Source: Nymphalis io (Eukaryota; Arthropoda; Insecta; Lepidoptera; Nymphalidae). Taken from it: a stretch of 64,000 nucleotides of DNA. Shown one piece after another: positions 45,151-56,050 of this stretch (positions within the stretch are counted from its first letter, which is position 1; every line of letters starts with the position of its first letter). The notes under the pieces are model-generated. The model saw only the letters and a program-made list of their open reading frames with translations. It was not told the DNA's origin and did no database searches. Where the stretch lies: positions 12,338,001 to 12,402,000 of the forward strand of contig NC_065898.1 in NCBI RefSeq assembly GCF_905147045.1. The letters are read 5' to 3'. The position numbers were made by a program, and so were the translations under genes.

Positions 45151-47055
45151 CAGTTCTAACAAAGAACTATTTAATTCCTTCGTCACCTTTTTACCACAGA
45201 ACTGCGAGGCATCGACAAGATCTTTTTTTTTTATATATATATTCGCCGGGAGGGCAAATGACTACTCCACCTGATGGTAAGTGGTAGTAGAGTCCAAACG
45301 CGACGACGGCCAGTACAGACGGGAAAAACGTTCTGCACTAGCCGCCTTCGCCTTGCCGGCCCGCAAGATGCCTCTTCACGCCTCGTTTGAAGGAACCTGG
45401 GTTGTAAGAGGAGGGGAACACGTGAGCTGGTAAGGAATTCCATTTTTTGGAAGTGCGACAAAGAAAGGAGTTGCCAAATTTCTTTGTTCGCGATGGAATT
45501 GATGTCACAGTTAGGCGGTGACATCGAGAATCAACTAGCGTGGACTTAAGAAGGAAGGGGGAAGCAGGAATTAGAGAGAATAATTCCTCAGAGCACTCGC
45601 CGTGATACAGTCGATAGAAAGCGCTCAGTGCTTATATCTCACGACGCAATTGTAAAGATTCAAGGGTGTTTGTGACCTTTACGTCGCCAATAATGCGTAC
45701 GGCACATCGCTGCAACCGGTCCAAGCCCTCAAGTAGGTACTTAGCGGAGCCATCCCAAAGGTGCGAGCAATATTCCACGCAAGACCGTACCTGTGTTTTG
45801 TACAGCAGGCACAGTTGTTGTGGCGTGAAAAAACGCCGCACCTTGTTCAGAACTCCGAGTTTCCGTGAAGCTGTTTTTATAACAGCCTCGATGTATTCCC
45901 TTGGACTAAGGTCGCAGCGAACGTCAATCCCCAGCATGGCGATTTTGCTATGCATCACCAGCGGAGTACCACAGAGGGAGGGAAGAGGGGAAAATGTTGA
46001 CTTTTTCGCCGTGAGAGCGCATACCTGTGTTTTCTGGGCATTAAACTCAACAAGATTATCAGAGCCCCATTTGGCGATGAGCTCTAACGTCCTATCGAGT
46101 TCAATGACAAAATCCTTCCGCCTCTCCTCAATTTCCGCTCGCCCAGCCATTGCGCGTCCATGGTATCCACCATGCACTGTACTATCGTCTGCATAGCAAC
46201 GTATGTTCCCAAGAAAGAGCATATCATTGATATGTAAAAGAAAGAGTGTGGGAGATAGCACAGATCCCTGGGGGCCCCAGCATTTACTACATAGAATTGT
46301 GAAGCGCAACCATCAACTAAAACACCAAGGCTACGCTTGTGTAGGAAGCTGGCAATCCAGGTGCATAGCTGAGCAGGCAGACCATATGCCGGCAGCTTGG
46401 AGAGAAGACTTCTGTGCCAGACCCTGTCGAAAGCCTTGGAGATATCGAGGCTGACAGCCAACGATTCTCCATGCTTGTCGATAGCTTCACCCCAGAGGTG
46501 TGTTACGTACGCTAAAAGATCACCTGTGGACCGTTTTGGTCGAAACCCGTACTGACGATCATTAATTAAACAGTGATCTTCTAGGTAATGGATCAGTTGG
46601 TTGTTTAAAATTCGTTCCATCACCTTACAAAGTACTGAGGTGATAGCTATTGGCCGATAATTTGCCGGGTCAGACCGATCCCCTTTTTTGGGAACCGCTT
46701 GCACATTAGCTCTTCTCCAAGCCTCCGGCACACATCCCGAAGAGAGAGAAAGTTGGAACAGGCGCGTTAACACAGGAGATAGCTCCGCTGCGCACTTCTT
46801 CAACACTATGGCTGGTATTCCATCGGGACCGCTAGCTTTCCGTACGTTAAACGATTGCTTCCTCGTTTCTGATACGCACCGCTATGATCTGGAATATCCT
46901 CCCGACATCCGTTTTCCCCACCACCTACAATATGGGTACCTTCAAGTCTAGAGTGAATAGTCATGTTCTAGGCAAGCGCGCTCCATCTTAGACTGATCAC
47001 TTTCCATCAGGTGTGATAACAGTCAAGCGCTAGCTTATATATTTAAAAAAAAAAA
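45151..47055 (+). mobile_element. LINE-Y: second LINE 3' end, split by LINE-Z
   Basis: The 3' piece at 46859-47055 reads on the + strand as the last part of a CR1/Jockey-type reverse-transcriptase polyprotein (an 'MIWNILP' motif like the usual LWNSLP, then YNMGTFKSRVNSH), followed by 'ccatcaggtgtgataacagt' and an A-run at about 47044. The piece at 45151-45220 may be its upstream part. That link is inferred from nesting, not from overlap. Confidence 0.45.
45221..46858 (-). mobile_element. LINE-Z: 5'-truncated CR1/Jockey-like LINE with reverse transcriptase
   Basis: A non-LTR retrotransposon, the largest coding remnant outside Shaw. Read leftward it has KASGPDGIP (about 46845), NYRPIAI (about 46660), GFRPKRST, the catalytic DISKAFDRVWH (46446-46414), QGSVLSP, YADD (about 46195-46184), the thumb region and a C-terminal KKWNSLPAHVF-type motif near 45430. 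It ends in an A-run (Ts at 45222-45231). A one-base loss in a G/C run near 46275 splits the frame between the palm motifs, and another break lies near 45630. The endonuclease half is missing. It therefore cannot code for an active enzyme, although the YADD catalytic box is intact. Confidence 0.85.
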
Positions 47056-47155
47056 TAACATTCTTCCCGACTGTACTGGCCGTCATCGCTTTTGACTCTT
47101 ACTATCAGATGTAGTAAAGTCATTTTGCCTTCCCGGCAAATATAAAAAATAAAGT

Positions 47156-48099
47156 GTTTTCTACCCTATTTGTAACCTGTATTATTTACCTACCTAAGTA
47201 TATTAATTTGTAAATAATGAGTCGTGGTTTTATTTCAAAACAGCGTGTGGTTTATTTAGCGAGTTCAGAACTAAGTAATTTGATTACATAAATTATTATT
47301 AACTCCTCAAATGTTCGTATTTATATTTATTTAATAAGTTTCATATAATTAAGGTTATAATTGCGTTGTAAAAGTTTTACTGAAATGAAATTACTTTTAT
47401 TACATATTTATTTAAAAAAAGCTTTTATTAATATCACATTCCGTCACACGATTTTCAGACTTTTTTGACATCTATCACTTAGCTCTAGTGTCATTAAACT
47501 AGGAACGAGCTTTCAATTTATTTTGACGTCTCAGCTGTCATTGAAATTGACAGGAAAAAAATTAGAAACAGAATTAAAAAAGTCCTTATCCATGGTAGTA
47601 ATAGTCAGACTGTGATATATAAATATTAGATGCTTTCTATGAGCATTGCGGTGATTGCGTATTAAGATCAAGTTCTTTCACAGAGTACATTAAAAAAATA
47701 AGGATACAAAAATGTTTTATATTCCATTTACACCTGGAAATATAAAACAAAGATAAACATACTTTCAATTACCTGTTAACATAAAAACAAAGACAATTTT
47801 CGTGAAGCAGATGTCAGCTATCGTCAAACTATGAGTTACCCTCGTTACAGGGTTAACTGCGAACATTGACCCGGGGTTAGGGTTCCGTGAAATGGGAACT
47901 GAAACGACGCTTTATTATAGTTTTACGATCTCGTTAAATTGCTTTCAACTTAGAGAATGTGTTAAGTATAAAACGAATTCCATACCTTATCTTCCCATTA
48001 CAATGTTCTGTATCAAAAATGTACGAAAATAGTCTTTTAAAAAATCCTTCAAGCTCGAGACTTCTCTAGCATTTGTCTTTTATTTTCCTGCATTTAAAT
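47156..48099. other. Non-coding, nothing recognised
   Basis: AT-rich. No supported feature. Confidence 0.5.
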
Positions 48100-48263
48100 T
48101 TACTGGAACTGTTTCCACCCGCAGATACACCCACGATTAAATAGTTGATGGTAATACCAAGGTAATGTCGTGAAATGTGTATGCAAAATTTCATAATGAT
48201 CGGTGGAGTAGTTCAATAATAAAAAACAGATAAACAAACTCACTTTTACATTTATAATATTAG
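48100..48263. repeat. Repeat-F, diverged copy
   Basis: 'aaaatttcataatgatcggt', 'ggagtagttcaataataaaa' and 'cttttacatttataatatta' follow the order of the copy at 43731-43925. Confidence 0.55.
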
Positions 48264-48383
48264 ACCGGATATCCTAATAAGTAAAATGTATTTTCTATTA
48301 TGGTACAGAAGGAAATAAGGATAGGTGAGTTGCTGTTGAATTTCACGTACCTAAACTGTGTTTATTTTTCACCTGGCAATCGG

Positions 48384-48455
48384 CAGTGAAGGAAAACACA
48401 GAACATCTGCATGAGACTGCTGAAACTGATATATTATACCCACCAACATGTAAAA
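48384..48455 (+). mobile_element. SINE-A fragment
   Basis: 'cagtgaaggaaaacacagaa', 'catctgcatgagactgctga' and 'acccaccaacatg' follow the SINE-A body order. Confidence 0.45.
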
Positions 48456-48505
48456 TTTTGCTAGAAACTTAACAGGAGATGAACATATTACTTAACAATA
48501 GTGAA

Positions 48506-48554
48506 TTTACGCTTACAGGCTTTTATAACATATCTAACAGCCTGTAAGCGTAAA
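48506..48554. repeat. Perfect 15-bp inverted repeat (hairpin)
   Basis: tttacgcttacaggc and gcctgtaagcgtaaa are exact complements, separated by 19 bases of AT-rich loop. Confidence 0.85.
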
Positions 48555-49844
48555 ATAAATTGAATAGGCTTAAGTTAAGCTCTAATTATTCTAGAATATA
48601 AAACAGTATTATTTATTGAATTATTTTATTACTTTTTAATGTGTTATCTGGAATATTATTATAAAAATATTTTTGCTTGCATATAATGAGTAAAATATAT
48701 TAGACACGTATTCGTTCACCATAATATCCTTAAAATAATTACATTTCTTTTTAATAAATGATGATTGCTATTTAAAAAGAGTGACTATAAATTATACCTA
48801 ACGGTCAGAAGAAACGTTTAACATTTAGTATATACTATTTGGCGGTAAAATAATTAATTGTGAATATATAGTATCAAATCGGACCTACACAACGCCTTAC
48901 CCCGTTACTCGAAAATACGTCCTCTCAGTTGCGTCTCAATAAGAAAGCATTCAGCATTGTCTTTATTAATAAAAATGTCCACAGAACCACGTTACAGCAG
49001 TTTCTACGATTTCAAGCTAGTATTCTTTAATTGTCTAAAAGGTCTCGCTTTAACCGTAAGGGCGGCCCGGAAACATCGCGTAAAAGACATTTAACAGCAA
49101 AAAGACGTATCAACATAAGGTACCATTTTAAGCTCTATTTTCAAAGACATAAGAAATGACAATTTCAAGCATGGAGACGTGTCAGTCTAAATGGAACAAT
49201 CGTTGTAACGTTTTTGACGGTAATGCTTGCAATTTTTATTATTTTAAAACATCAAAGGCGTTTTGTAAGCAACCGTATTTAACGTAATTTCCTGAATGTT
49301 TTGATGTGTTAACATAGCACTTGGTACACGGTAGGGGCTAACTGAGAGTTCGAAACCTTACGTCAGCGTAAAGTTTCGAATGTCAGATGACGTCAGCGTA
49401 ATATTTGTATTGTAAAGGTGTTAACGTGTGCGTGAGATCGTCGAATACTCGTGAGTACCTTGTCACTCACAAGATTTTTAATTATTATTATTATATCACA
49501 TGTTGAGGACAAATAGAATAATAAATTAATTGGAAATAGAGATTTATTTTGTTGGTGTTGGTAACCCGCGAATATCCCTATTAGAAGTATAGATAGTAAG
49601 TAAGTAGTTATTTCGAAATCTCTACAAACACTTCAATTTTAATTATTTGTATAAGATATTTTAAATTTTGTTGTATTTTTTTTAAATAAAAGTAATATAG
49701 GTTTACTTAATTTTAATACAATTTTGAATAAAATAACTATATAGTAATAAATTAAAACATAAATATTTTAATCGTTCTTTTTCAATTTATGGTAAAAGTA
49801 CATACATTTTCGGGTTAGAACTAGAGTTTAAAGCAAATACTACT
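48555..49844. other. Non-coding with one hairpin
   Basis: Apart from the palindrome at 49350-49381, nothing is supported. 48890-49090 is slightly GC-richer with no convincing frame. Confidence 0.45.
49350..49381. repeat. Near-perfect palindrome next to CRE-like TGACGTCA
   Basis: ttcgaaaccttacg faces cgtaaagtttcgaa across TCAG with one mismatch. 'acgtcagcgtaa' is repeated just downstream, where the bases read TGACGTCA, the palindromic cAMP-response-element consensus. Confidence 0.7.
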
Positions 49845-50065
49845 CAATATTAAATAATTTTAATTGTTAATGTCTTTTCTATTTGTTATAAATATTTTGA
49901 TTTTTAAAATTATTATTTTTTTGTTAACTCGAAATGTTGATATATTTTGCAACACCTATAATTTAGGAGACTCTTGATTTGTATAACGTCATGTTTAAAG
50001 ACTCAATTGTATTTATTAGTGTACTTCTTGTTGGTGTTGATATTATAATAAATAAATAAAATAAT
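49845..50065 (+). repeat. Repeat-H copy 2
   Basis: 'atattttgcaacacctataa', 'actcaattgtatttattagt', 'gtacttcttgttggtgttga', then an AATAAA-rich end. Very similar to the reverse of 40132-40380. Confidence 0.75.
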
Positions 50066-50272
50066 ATATCATAATCAGCTTGTTTGAGGTTTACATCTGA
50101 ATTATAATTAAAAAATTGTGACTCGCAGCTATAAAATAATTTCCATTTTAAATCATCACAAACCGCTGCATTCTTTATTATCAACGAATAATATTTCTGC
50201 TTTAAAATGAACGCATATTACGCGAGGAATCCAGGTGAAATTTAGGGTTCCGTAACAATGACTTGATGCTGA

Positions 50273-50492
50273 CCTTTCTGATTTTGGCCACGATAGCCAA
50301 TCTCAAGAGAGATTAACTAGTTGCGAAAGATATATATAAGAAAAAAAAAATATTATAGTGGACGAGTGCACAAACACAAAAGCACACTTTATTCACTCTC
50401 ATAATCCAAAAAAAGCCAATAACTTTTTATTGGCTCGACCTGGTGCTTGAAACCACGACCTCGGGGTCTGCGACTTTATATCTAAACTAACA
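50273..50492 (-). mobile_element. SINE-C with internal deletion
   Basis: 'ttggccacgatagccaatct', then 'cactctcataatcc' joins directly to 'gccaataactttttattggc' and the head remnant 'gacctcggggtctgcgac'. The middle third is absent. Confidence 0.75.
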
Positions 50493-50717
50493 TGTATTTT
50501 TTATTATGTAATATCTTTATTTTATTGAATTGAAATACTTTAAAATTTAACGTAATTTGTACAAAATCAATGGGATCACAAATATATAGGCATTTGTAGT
50601 TTGTAGGTATATGGTATGTTACAGTTTTTAGCTGTAATGATGTCTAATAATAAAACTGCTATTTTCTTTCAGACGAATAAAACTCACGCTTATGCTACCA
50701 ACATTATAATTAAATCA

Positions 50718-50976
50718 AAATTAATAATAATGTCCTCCAGACCGATTTCGGCCACGGTGGCCAATCTCAAGAGAGATTAGCCAACTTCGCAGAAGATATT
50801 ATAGTGTACAAGTGTGTACAATAGTGTACAAGTGTGCGCCAACACAGGTGCACTCTGTATTCCCTAACTCTCATAATCCGATGGGACAGCAATCCGACAC
50901 GACCGGAAAGAGTTCAGGCGCAGGACCAACAGCTTTACGTGCTTTCCGAGGTACGGGAGTGTACACACTTCCAAAT
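50718..50976 (-). mobile_element. SINE-C, 5' truncated
   Basis: An AAT-rich end, then 'gtcctccagaccgatttcgg' through 'actctcataatccgatggga' to 'gggagtgtacacacttccaa'. The head is missing. Confidence 0.9.
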
Positions 50977-51330
50977 CATAATTATCATTTATTTTAATGT
51001 ACGGAACGAACGACCAATGAGTCTGTCGATCTTGGTACATTTTATTCCATTGTTACGAATATAATAATTGCAATTAATTAAAAATGAAGTCGTGTTTTCA
51101 AGTTTTTGCAATGAAATATTTATATGAAAAATTATTTTGTTTTGCAATATACACTGGAATATAAATAAATATAAATGGAAAGTCGAAACTTTGAAGAGAC
51201 AAGTATTTATCGAGTAGCTGAGCCATAAATATTGTTTGCAAAAAGTTAGTGCGAATATGTTTTATATACATACAATATATACATACAATATATAAATAAA
51301 TATAAAGCTGATAAGTTCTATATAATTGAC

Positions 51331-51545
51331 GCTGACTCGTTGGTCTAGTGACTAGCTTATATGGTTACAGGTTCAAACTCTGGGTCGGTCAAAATAATAA
51401 CTTATAGGATTTTTCTGTCGAGAAATTCGCAATAGACGTCTGAAGTTTGGAGGTTGGCAACATTTCGAAGACGAGAGAAGAAGAGAGTAAGGTAAGTAAT
51501 ATCATATCTCCTACGCAGTTGGCTAGACTTTAAAGAGAATGCATA
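51331..51545 (+). mobile_element. SINE-C, diverged
   Basis: Head 'tgactcgttggtctagtgac', then 'ggatttttctgtcgagaaat', a shortened body, and 'ctcctacgcagttggctaga'. Confidence 0.7.
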
Positions 51546-52391
51546 GAATACCATTATGAAAACTTAGTGCCAAGCTAATCAAAGGCTTTACCGTCAATCA
51601 CTAAGCACTTAGATATGCTGTGCAAAACAACAACAAAAAAACTACACCAACTATAGTTTTGTTGTATCAGCGTTCTAGTACACTTTACACTCTAGGATTT
51701 TGGTTTATCGATAATTTAGCACACAAATTAGTGAAGATACGTTTAATTTGGAAGACGAACTCTTAGAACTCACGACTAACCAAGAACTCAAAGCAATATT
51801 CTAACACGGATACCAAGAGGTCTGGCTTCAAAAATCAATACCAGTTCTGTATCCTGAATCGTGGGTACATAACTTACTAAACGCATTTCGTTCGTTCGTT
51901 TCGTTTCAGCAGCTGATTACTATCAACGAAGAAGAATTTACAATACTGAACGTGTCGATTTATGATAACAGAATTGAACCTTAAGAAATTGTTACCTCAC
52001 AATGAACAAAATGAATTCAGTTTTTATTTTTTACTAGCTGCTGATTTCATGCGGGTAAATAAGGATTTTATCCCGTGAATTTTCAATCAATGAGACGTAA
52101 ATATTTGCCAATCTATATTTATTCGCCCATACAGTACTAATATTACAGGCCTGTATTAATATTTATGCTATGCATTTGAGTATATTTTTATATATTTTAT
52201 AGAATATATATAACGGATTAGGATCTCCAACCGAATCTTTGGACACGGTCTTGTCAGCAAAGTAACCTCATCCTCTTTATCCATGAATTTAAAAAATTGT
52301 GAATTTAATAAAATAATTAATGAAAACCACTGACAATGTATAACAATTTTTAATTTACAAAATACTTTCCTTATTCTTAATAAAATTTGAG
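51546..52391. other. Non-coding, nothing certain
   Basis: AT-rich. At 52033 'tactagctgctgatttcatg' followed by cgggtaa may start a Repeat-F-like element. Confidence 0.35.
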
Positions 52392-52405
52392 TTGTACTCA
52401 CACAG

Positions 52406-52646
52406 TGAATCCACACCTTGCCTCGACGATGGTTGTCCAGAAAGTAAAGTCTTCGAATTCCCGTTGACCCCTCTAGCAACCATCGCCTGCAGCGCTCAGC
52501 GACGGCTATCCTCTCAAGATAGCCGTCACTCAGTTAATACACTCGCTTTTAAAATAATGAAATTAAAGTTAAAAATGTTATTGCAACCCAATTTTAATTT
52601 ATTAAATCATGAAACAATTTTTAAGAATTATTTAAACACTGCTTAG
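52406..52646 (+). CDS. Candidate exon of unknown gene, possibly an alternative Shaw 3' exon
   Basis: Following an acceptor-like actcacacag, one frame reads ESTPCLDDGCPESKVFEF then PLTPLATIACSAQRRLSSQD, SRHSVN and onward to TAG at 52644-52646. The first 45 or so codons have balanced composition and an RRLSS potential kinase site, unlike the lysine/asparagine-rich chance frames around. After about 52550 it turns AT-rich (KLKLKMLL), so the coding part may end earlier. If the acceptor is right, the exon needs a phase-2 donor upstream. The phase-1 donor of Shaw exon 19667-19792 does not fit this frame. I do not recognise the protein. Confidence 0.35.
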
Positions 52647-53301
52647 AATTTTATAATATAAAACTAATAATAAAAACATTTTAAAACTGCAAACAAAGTT
52701 GCCGGCCTGCCGGCTGAGAGTAAAATTGACGACTATTACTTTTGATGTTACAGAAATTCATTAACAAAAATAACCATTGTTACTTATTACATTTTGTTAA
52801 TTTAGAGCGTAATAAGCAAAACATCTTTAAAAACAACTAACGGTGTTAACGGAACTTGCCGTTTTATGATATCTAAAATAATGCAACTTATTTACTTAAA
52901 TGTTATCAAATTAACTAAACAGTGATGTGTTGTTTTTTATAAATCCAGATAATAGTTTTACAGTTGAATTTTTAATTTAATGATTAACTTTTTAACAAAT
53001 TGGAGTAATTGTTCGTATCTTAAAAGAGTACTCAACCATTACATTTTCTTTTTAATATTACCTAGTCAAATCATACATTTTAAACATAACATAAAATAAA
53101 CTTGTAAATCAATTTGGTAATAATCAACATAATTAAGATTGAGAAAAGAGTTTTATGATTTTACGTCGAAATATATATTAAACTTGTTATTTCTATTAGC
53201 GTTATCAATGTCAAATATCAAATTTTTGTTGCGTGGTTTAGAAAAAAAATACCGGAGATACAGACAGAGGAATTCAACGACTTTGTTTTATACTATTTAT
53301 A
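52647..53301. other. Non-coding, nothing recognised
   Basis: AT-rich. No supported feature. Confidence 0.45.
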
Positions 53302-53543
53302 GATTGAAGATGGGCTGGACACTTAGCCAGACGAGAAGACGGAAGGTGGACTAAAGTCGTCACGGAGTGGTGGCCTAGAGAAGCAAAAAGGCCAGTGGAG
53401 AGACCACCCGCCCGATGGTCAGACGATTTTAGGAAGATGGCGGGTGCTCAATGGATGCGACTAGCACAGGACCGGGAGAACTGGCACGCCTGTGAGGAGG
53501 CCTATGTCCAGCAGTGGATTAATGTGGGCTGAATATGATGATT
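53302..53543 (+). mobile_element. RTE-like LINE 3' end
   Basis: Reads as the C-terminus of an RTE-type reverse transcriptase: a WTLSQTRRRKVD-like decayed frame, then PPARWSDDFRKMAGAQWMR and YVQQWINVG, ending in 'gaatatgatgat'. It parallels 62085-62320 in the other RTE copy. It is 5' truncated, with frame breaks. Confidence 0.8.
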
Positions 53544-53782
53544 TGTAGATTAATTTTCTATTTATCAAACTCGTTAATGTTATTTCTTACTGATTCTGTT
53601 ATTTTTTAGAAGTAATTTCAATTTATATTTGCTTGTCATTTAATTTATTATGTTTAATAATTATAAATGTATATTCATATAAAACTATATTTTTGATACA
53701 GGAGAGGAGGAGAGAAGAACGTTGATATTTTAGTTTTCTTTTAAAAGAGTAGTGGAGAAATATTTCGTATCTATAATCATCT

Positions 53783-53858
53783 GACCGGACCGGGAGAACT
53801 GGCGCGCCTGTGAGGAGGCCTATGTCCAGCAGTGGATTAATGTGGGCTGAATATGATG
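53783..53858 (+). mobile_element. 76-bp RTE 3'-end insertion with 10-bp target duplication
   Basis: 'ggaccgggagaactggcgcg' to 'gggctgaatatgatg' repeats the last part of 53302-53543 with one clear change. It is flanked by 'ataatcatct' at 53773-53782 and 53859-53868. Confidence 0.9.
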
Positions 53859-53868
53859 ATAATCATCT

Positions 53869-54477
53869 TAATTTATAGCCTAAGTTGTTTAAGTAGAGCT
53901 ACTGGTGTAACCTATAAGGAAAAATAAAGACCTAGTCTCTTTATTATTATAGTCTACTTATATTTACTTAGGTACCTACATTTTGATTGCTTTTTTTTAT
54001 TGGTTAACTACATTTTGATGCTTAATATTTATTTCTAGAAATAATATTAATTGAGTTTAGCAATAAAAATATATTCGCTATTTAATCGGCTTATACAAAA
54101 CAAAAAAAAAACAAGCTGCAATTTAATTATCGAACAATCGTTACAATAATTTGATTAATTGGTATTTAAAGTGGTATTTATGGCTAATCGGATACTTTAA
54201 GCCTAACACGACTTAACAAGTGTATTTGGGCCTTTAATCGGCTTTCGTCCTGATAAAGCTTGTTTGAGTGAAATTTGTTTAATCCACTTTGATCCATAGT
54301 AATGGTTACCCTCGCGTTTACTAACATTATTGTTATGTAGGTTGGCGTCCCACTTTCTTTTTTCATTTTAGTGACATGTAAGATATTATATAATCATATT
54401 TAAATTAAAATAATATGAAGAATAAATTAACCAATAATTTAATCTTTCCGAATCCGGTCTCGAGTCAAGGACCGTCT
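53869..54477. other. Non-coding, nothing recognised
   Basis: AT-rich. No supported feature. Confidence 0.45.
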
Positions 54478-54593
54478 ATCTGTAACCTCATTAGTCTATT
54501 GGACAGTTTTCAAGGCTGCATACCCCGACGTTCCGGATTCAATGCAGAGTAAGGCCAATAAAAAAATATTTCAAGAAAATTCTCAATATCCAC
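54478..54593 (+). mobile_element. SINE-C head remnant, old
   Basis: 'cctcattagtctattggaca', 'ttccggattcaatgcagagt' and 'aaggccaataaaaaaatatt' are decayed versions of the head and the region after it. Confidence 0.5.
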
Positions 54594-55202
54594 CTGGAAA
54601 ATTCTCAATATCCATCTGAAGATACGTTATTAAAAATATATACCTTTATCTGGTATTTGGTATTCACGCTTCTATTACGGTATTCATGCTTCTCAGTCAC
54701 TATACCTGCTCGAGCTCAAGCATTTTAAAAATTCAAAATCTAGTCATCTATGGATGTGACACATTTCTGACAAGACAACCTTATACTGCTTAATAGGGAA
54801 TAAAATAACCCTTCATTTCATAACAAAAAATTACTGATGAGCGTATATAAATAACGCTTGTTTATCTGTTTGTGCCATAAAACTACATAGTCGTGCTAAA
54901 GAGAAAGTAGACGACCTATATTTATCCAATTCTTTGTGCAAAATTCTCTCGACTAATGTTCGATTTTCATCAATAACAAATCAATTTTTTAATTTTTAAT
55001 TAATTCATTTTTTTTAATTCATTTTTTAGATCAAGTTAATATTAATTAACAGTGTTGGCCCGTGATTTAGCTTGGCAACCCATTTGCAATTTATCAATGT
55101 ACATACTATCTAACATATAAGCTTTGTCATCATCAAATTACAGATGAGGGTATATAATTGTAATAAAGTATCTCGTACTAATAGGGACAAATAGAAAATG
55201 CA

Positions 55203-55257
55203 ATTGCGTTTGCATACATACTTGTGCACTATCTCGCGCAGTTGCTTAACTTGTTGA
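55203..55257 (+). mobile_element. SINE-C 3' fragment
   Basis: 'gcgtttgcatacatacttgt' and 'gcactatctcgcgcagttgc' match the 3' part of SINE-C. Confidence 0.5.
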
Positions 55258-55293
55258 ATGTAATCCGATGTCAATAAAACAAAGCCTACGCTT

Positions 55294-55352
55294 TGAAAAC
55301 CGCAAGAAAATCAGTTCCATCGTTTCAAAGATTAGCGTGAACAGGCAGACAG
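55294..55352. repeat. Repeat-F-like fragment
   Basis: 'aaaatcagttccatcgtttc' and 'agcgtgaacaggcagacagg' resemble the common variant of Repeat-F ending. Confidence 0.4.
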
Positions 55353-55926
55353 GCAAAATATTTTTTCACATGGTTTGAATTGCTTTATTATATAATTATA
55401 AATTGATTTAAATCAAAGTAATTCTTACTATATTATTGTGAAATTCAATTATTTTCATTGTATTTAAAATTACTTAAATAAGCATCAAAACTTATGTAAT
55501 TGCTCCGCATGTAAGTATAAATAAAACACTACAGACTGAAGCGACGACAAAACAAAAGTGGGAATTTCCAATAAGAAAACGCTTAGAAAATCTCATTACC
55601 TCGTTCGCTTCTTAATCGACGATGCTGTTCACGTTTTTTTTTATTATAGCACATTTTTCACGAACTATAAATTGCCTATTTTTTATATCAGGCGTTGATG
55701 AACTAATTAATGAAACTGCATTTATATGTGCTATTTTATGCATATAGGATAATCATTCAACATCTTAAATATAGTTTAAATTAATATGATTTTGGTACTT
55801 AATAGTATTTTATTGGTTTTATTCCAATTATGTAGTAAATTTTATAATAATTATTTCTTAATATTACTCTTTATTTGTTAATAATATTTTAATTATTATT
55901 TTTGTAAATTTAACTTTGAATTGTAG
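55353..55926. other. Non-coding, nothing recognised
   Basis: AT-rich. No supported feature. Confidence 0.45.
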
Positions 55927-56050
55927 TTATATTTTGCAACACCTGTAATTAAGAAGACACTTGTTTTATTTAACTCTATGATTAATGACTCATTTTTATT
56001 TGTTAGCGTACTCCTTGTTGGTTTTGATATTTTAATATATAAAAAAATAA
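55927..56050 (+). repeat. Repeat-H copy 3, diverged
   Basis: 'tatattttgcaacacctgta', 'actcatttttatttgttagc' and 'gtactccttgttggttttga' align in order with 49935-50045. Confidence 0.7.

Larger units (their letters stand above)
45098..47155 (+). mobile_element. LINE-X: old CR1/Jockey-like 3' end, split by later insertions
   Basis: Two short pieces read in order on the + strand as one LINE 3' end. 45098-45150 ('agaggcatcttgcgggccgg') and 47063-47155 ('cattcttcccgactgtactg', 'gccttcccggcaaatataaa') both match the 3' end of LINE-Z, seen in reverse at 45221-45385. The 1.9 kb between them is inserted sequence. Confidence 0.6.

Noticed and set aside
45666..46454. + strand frames over LINE-Z
   Set aside because: Shadows; the reverse-transcriptase motifs are on the - strand.
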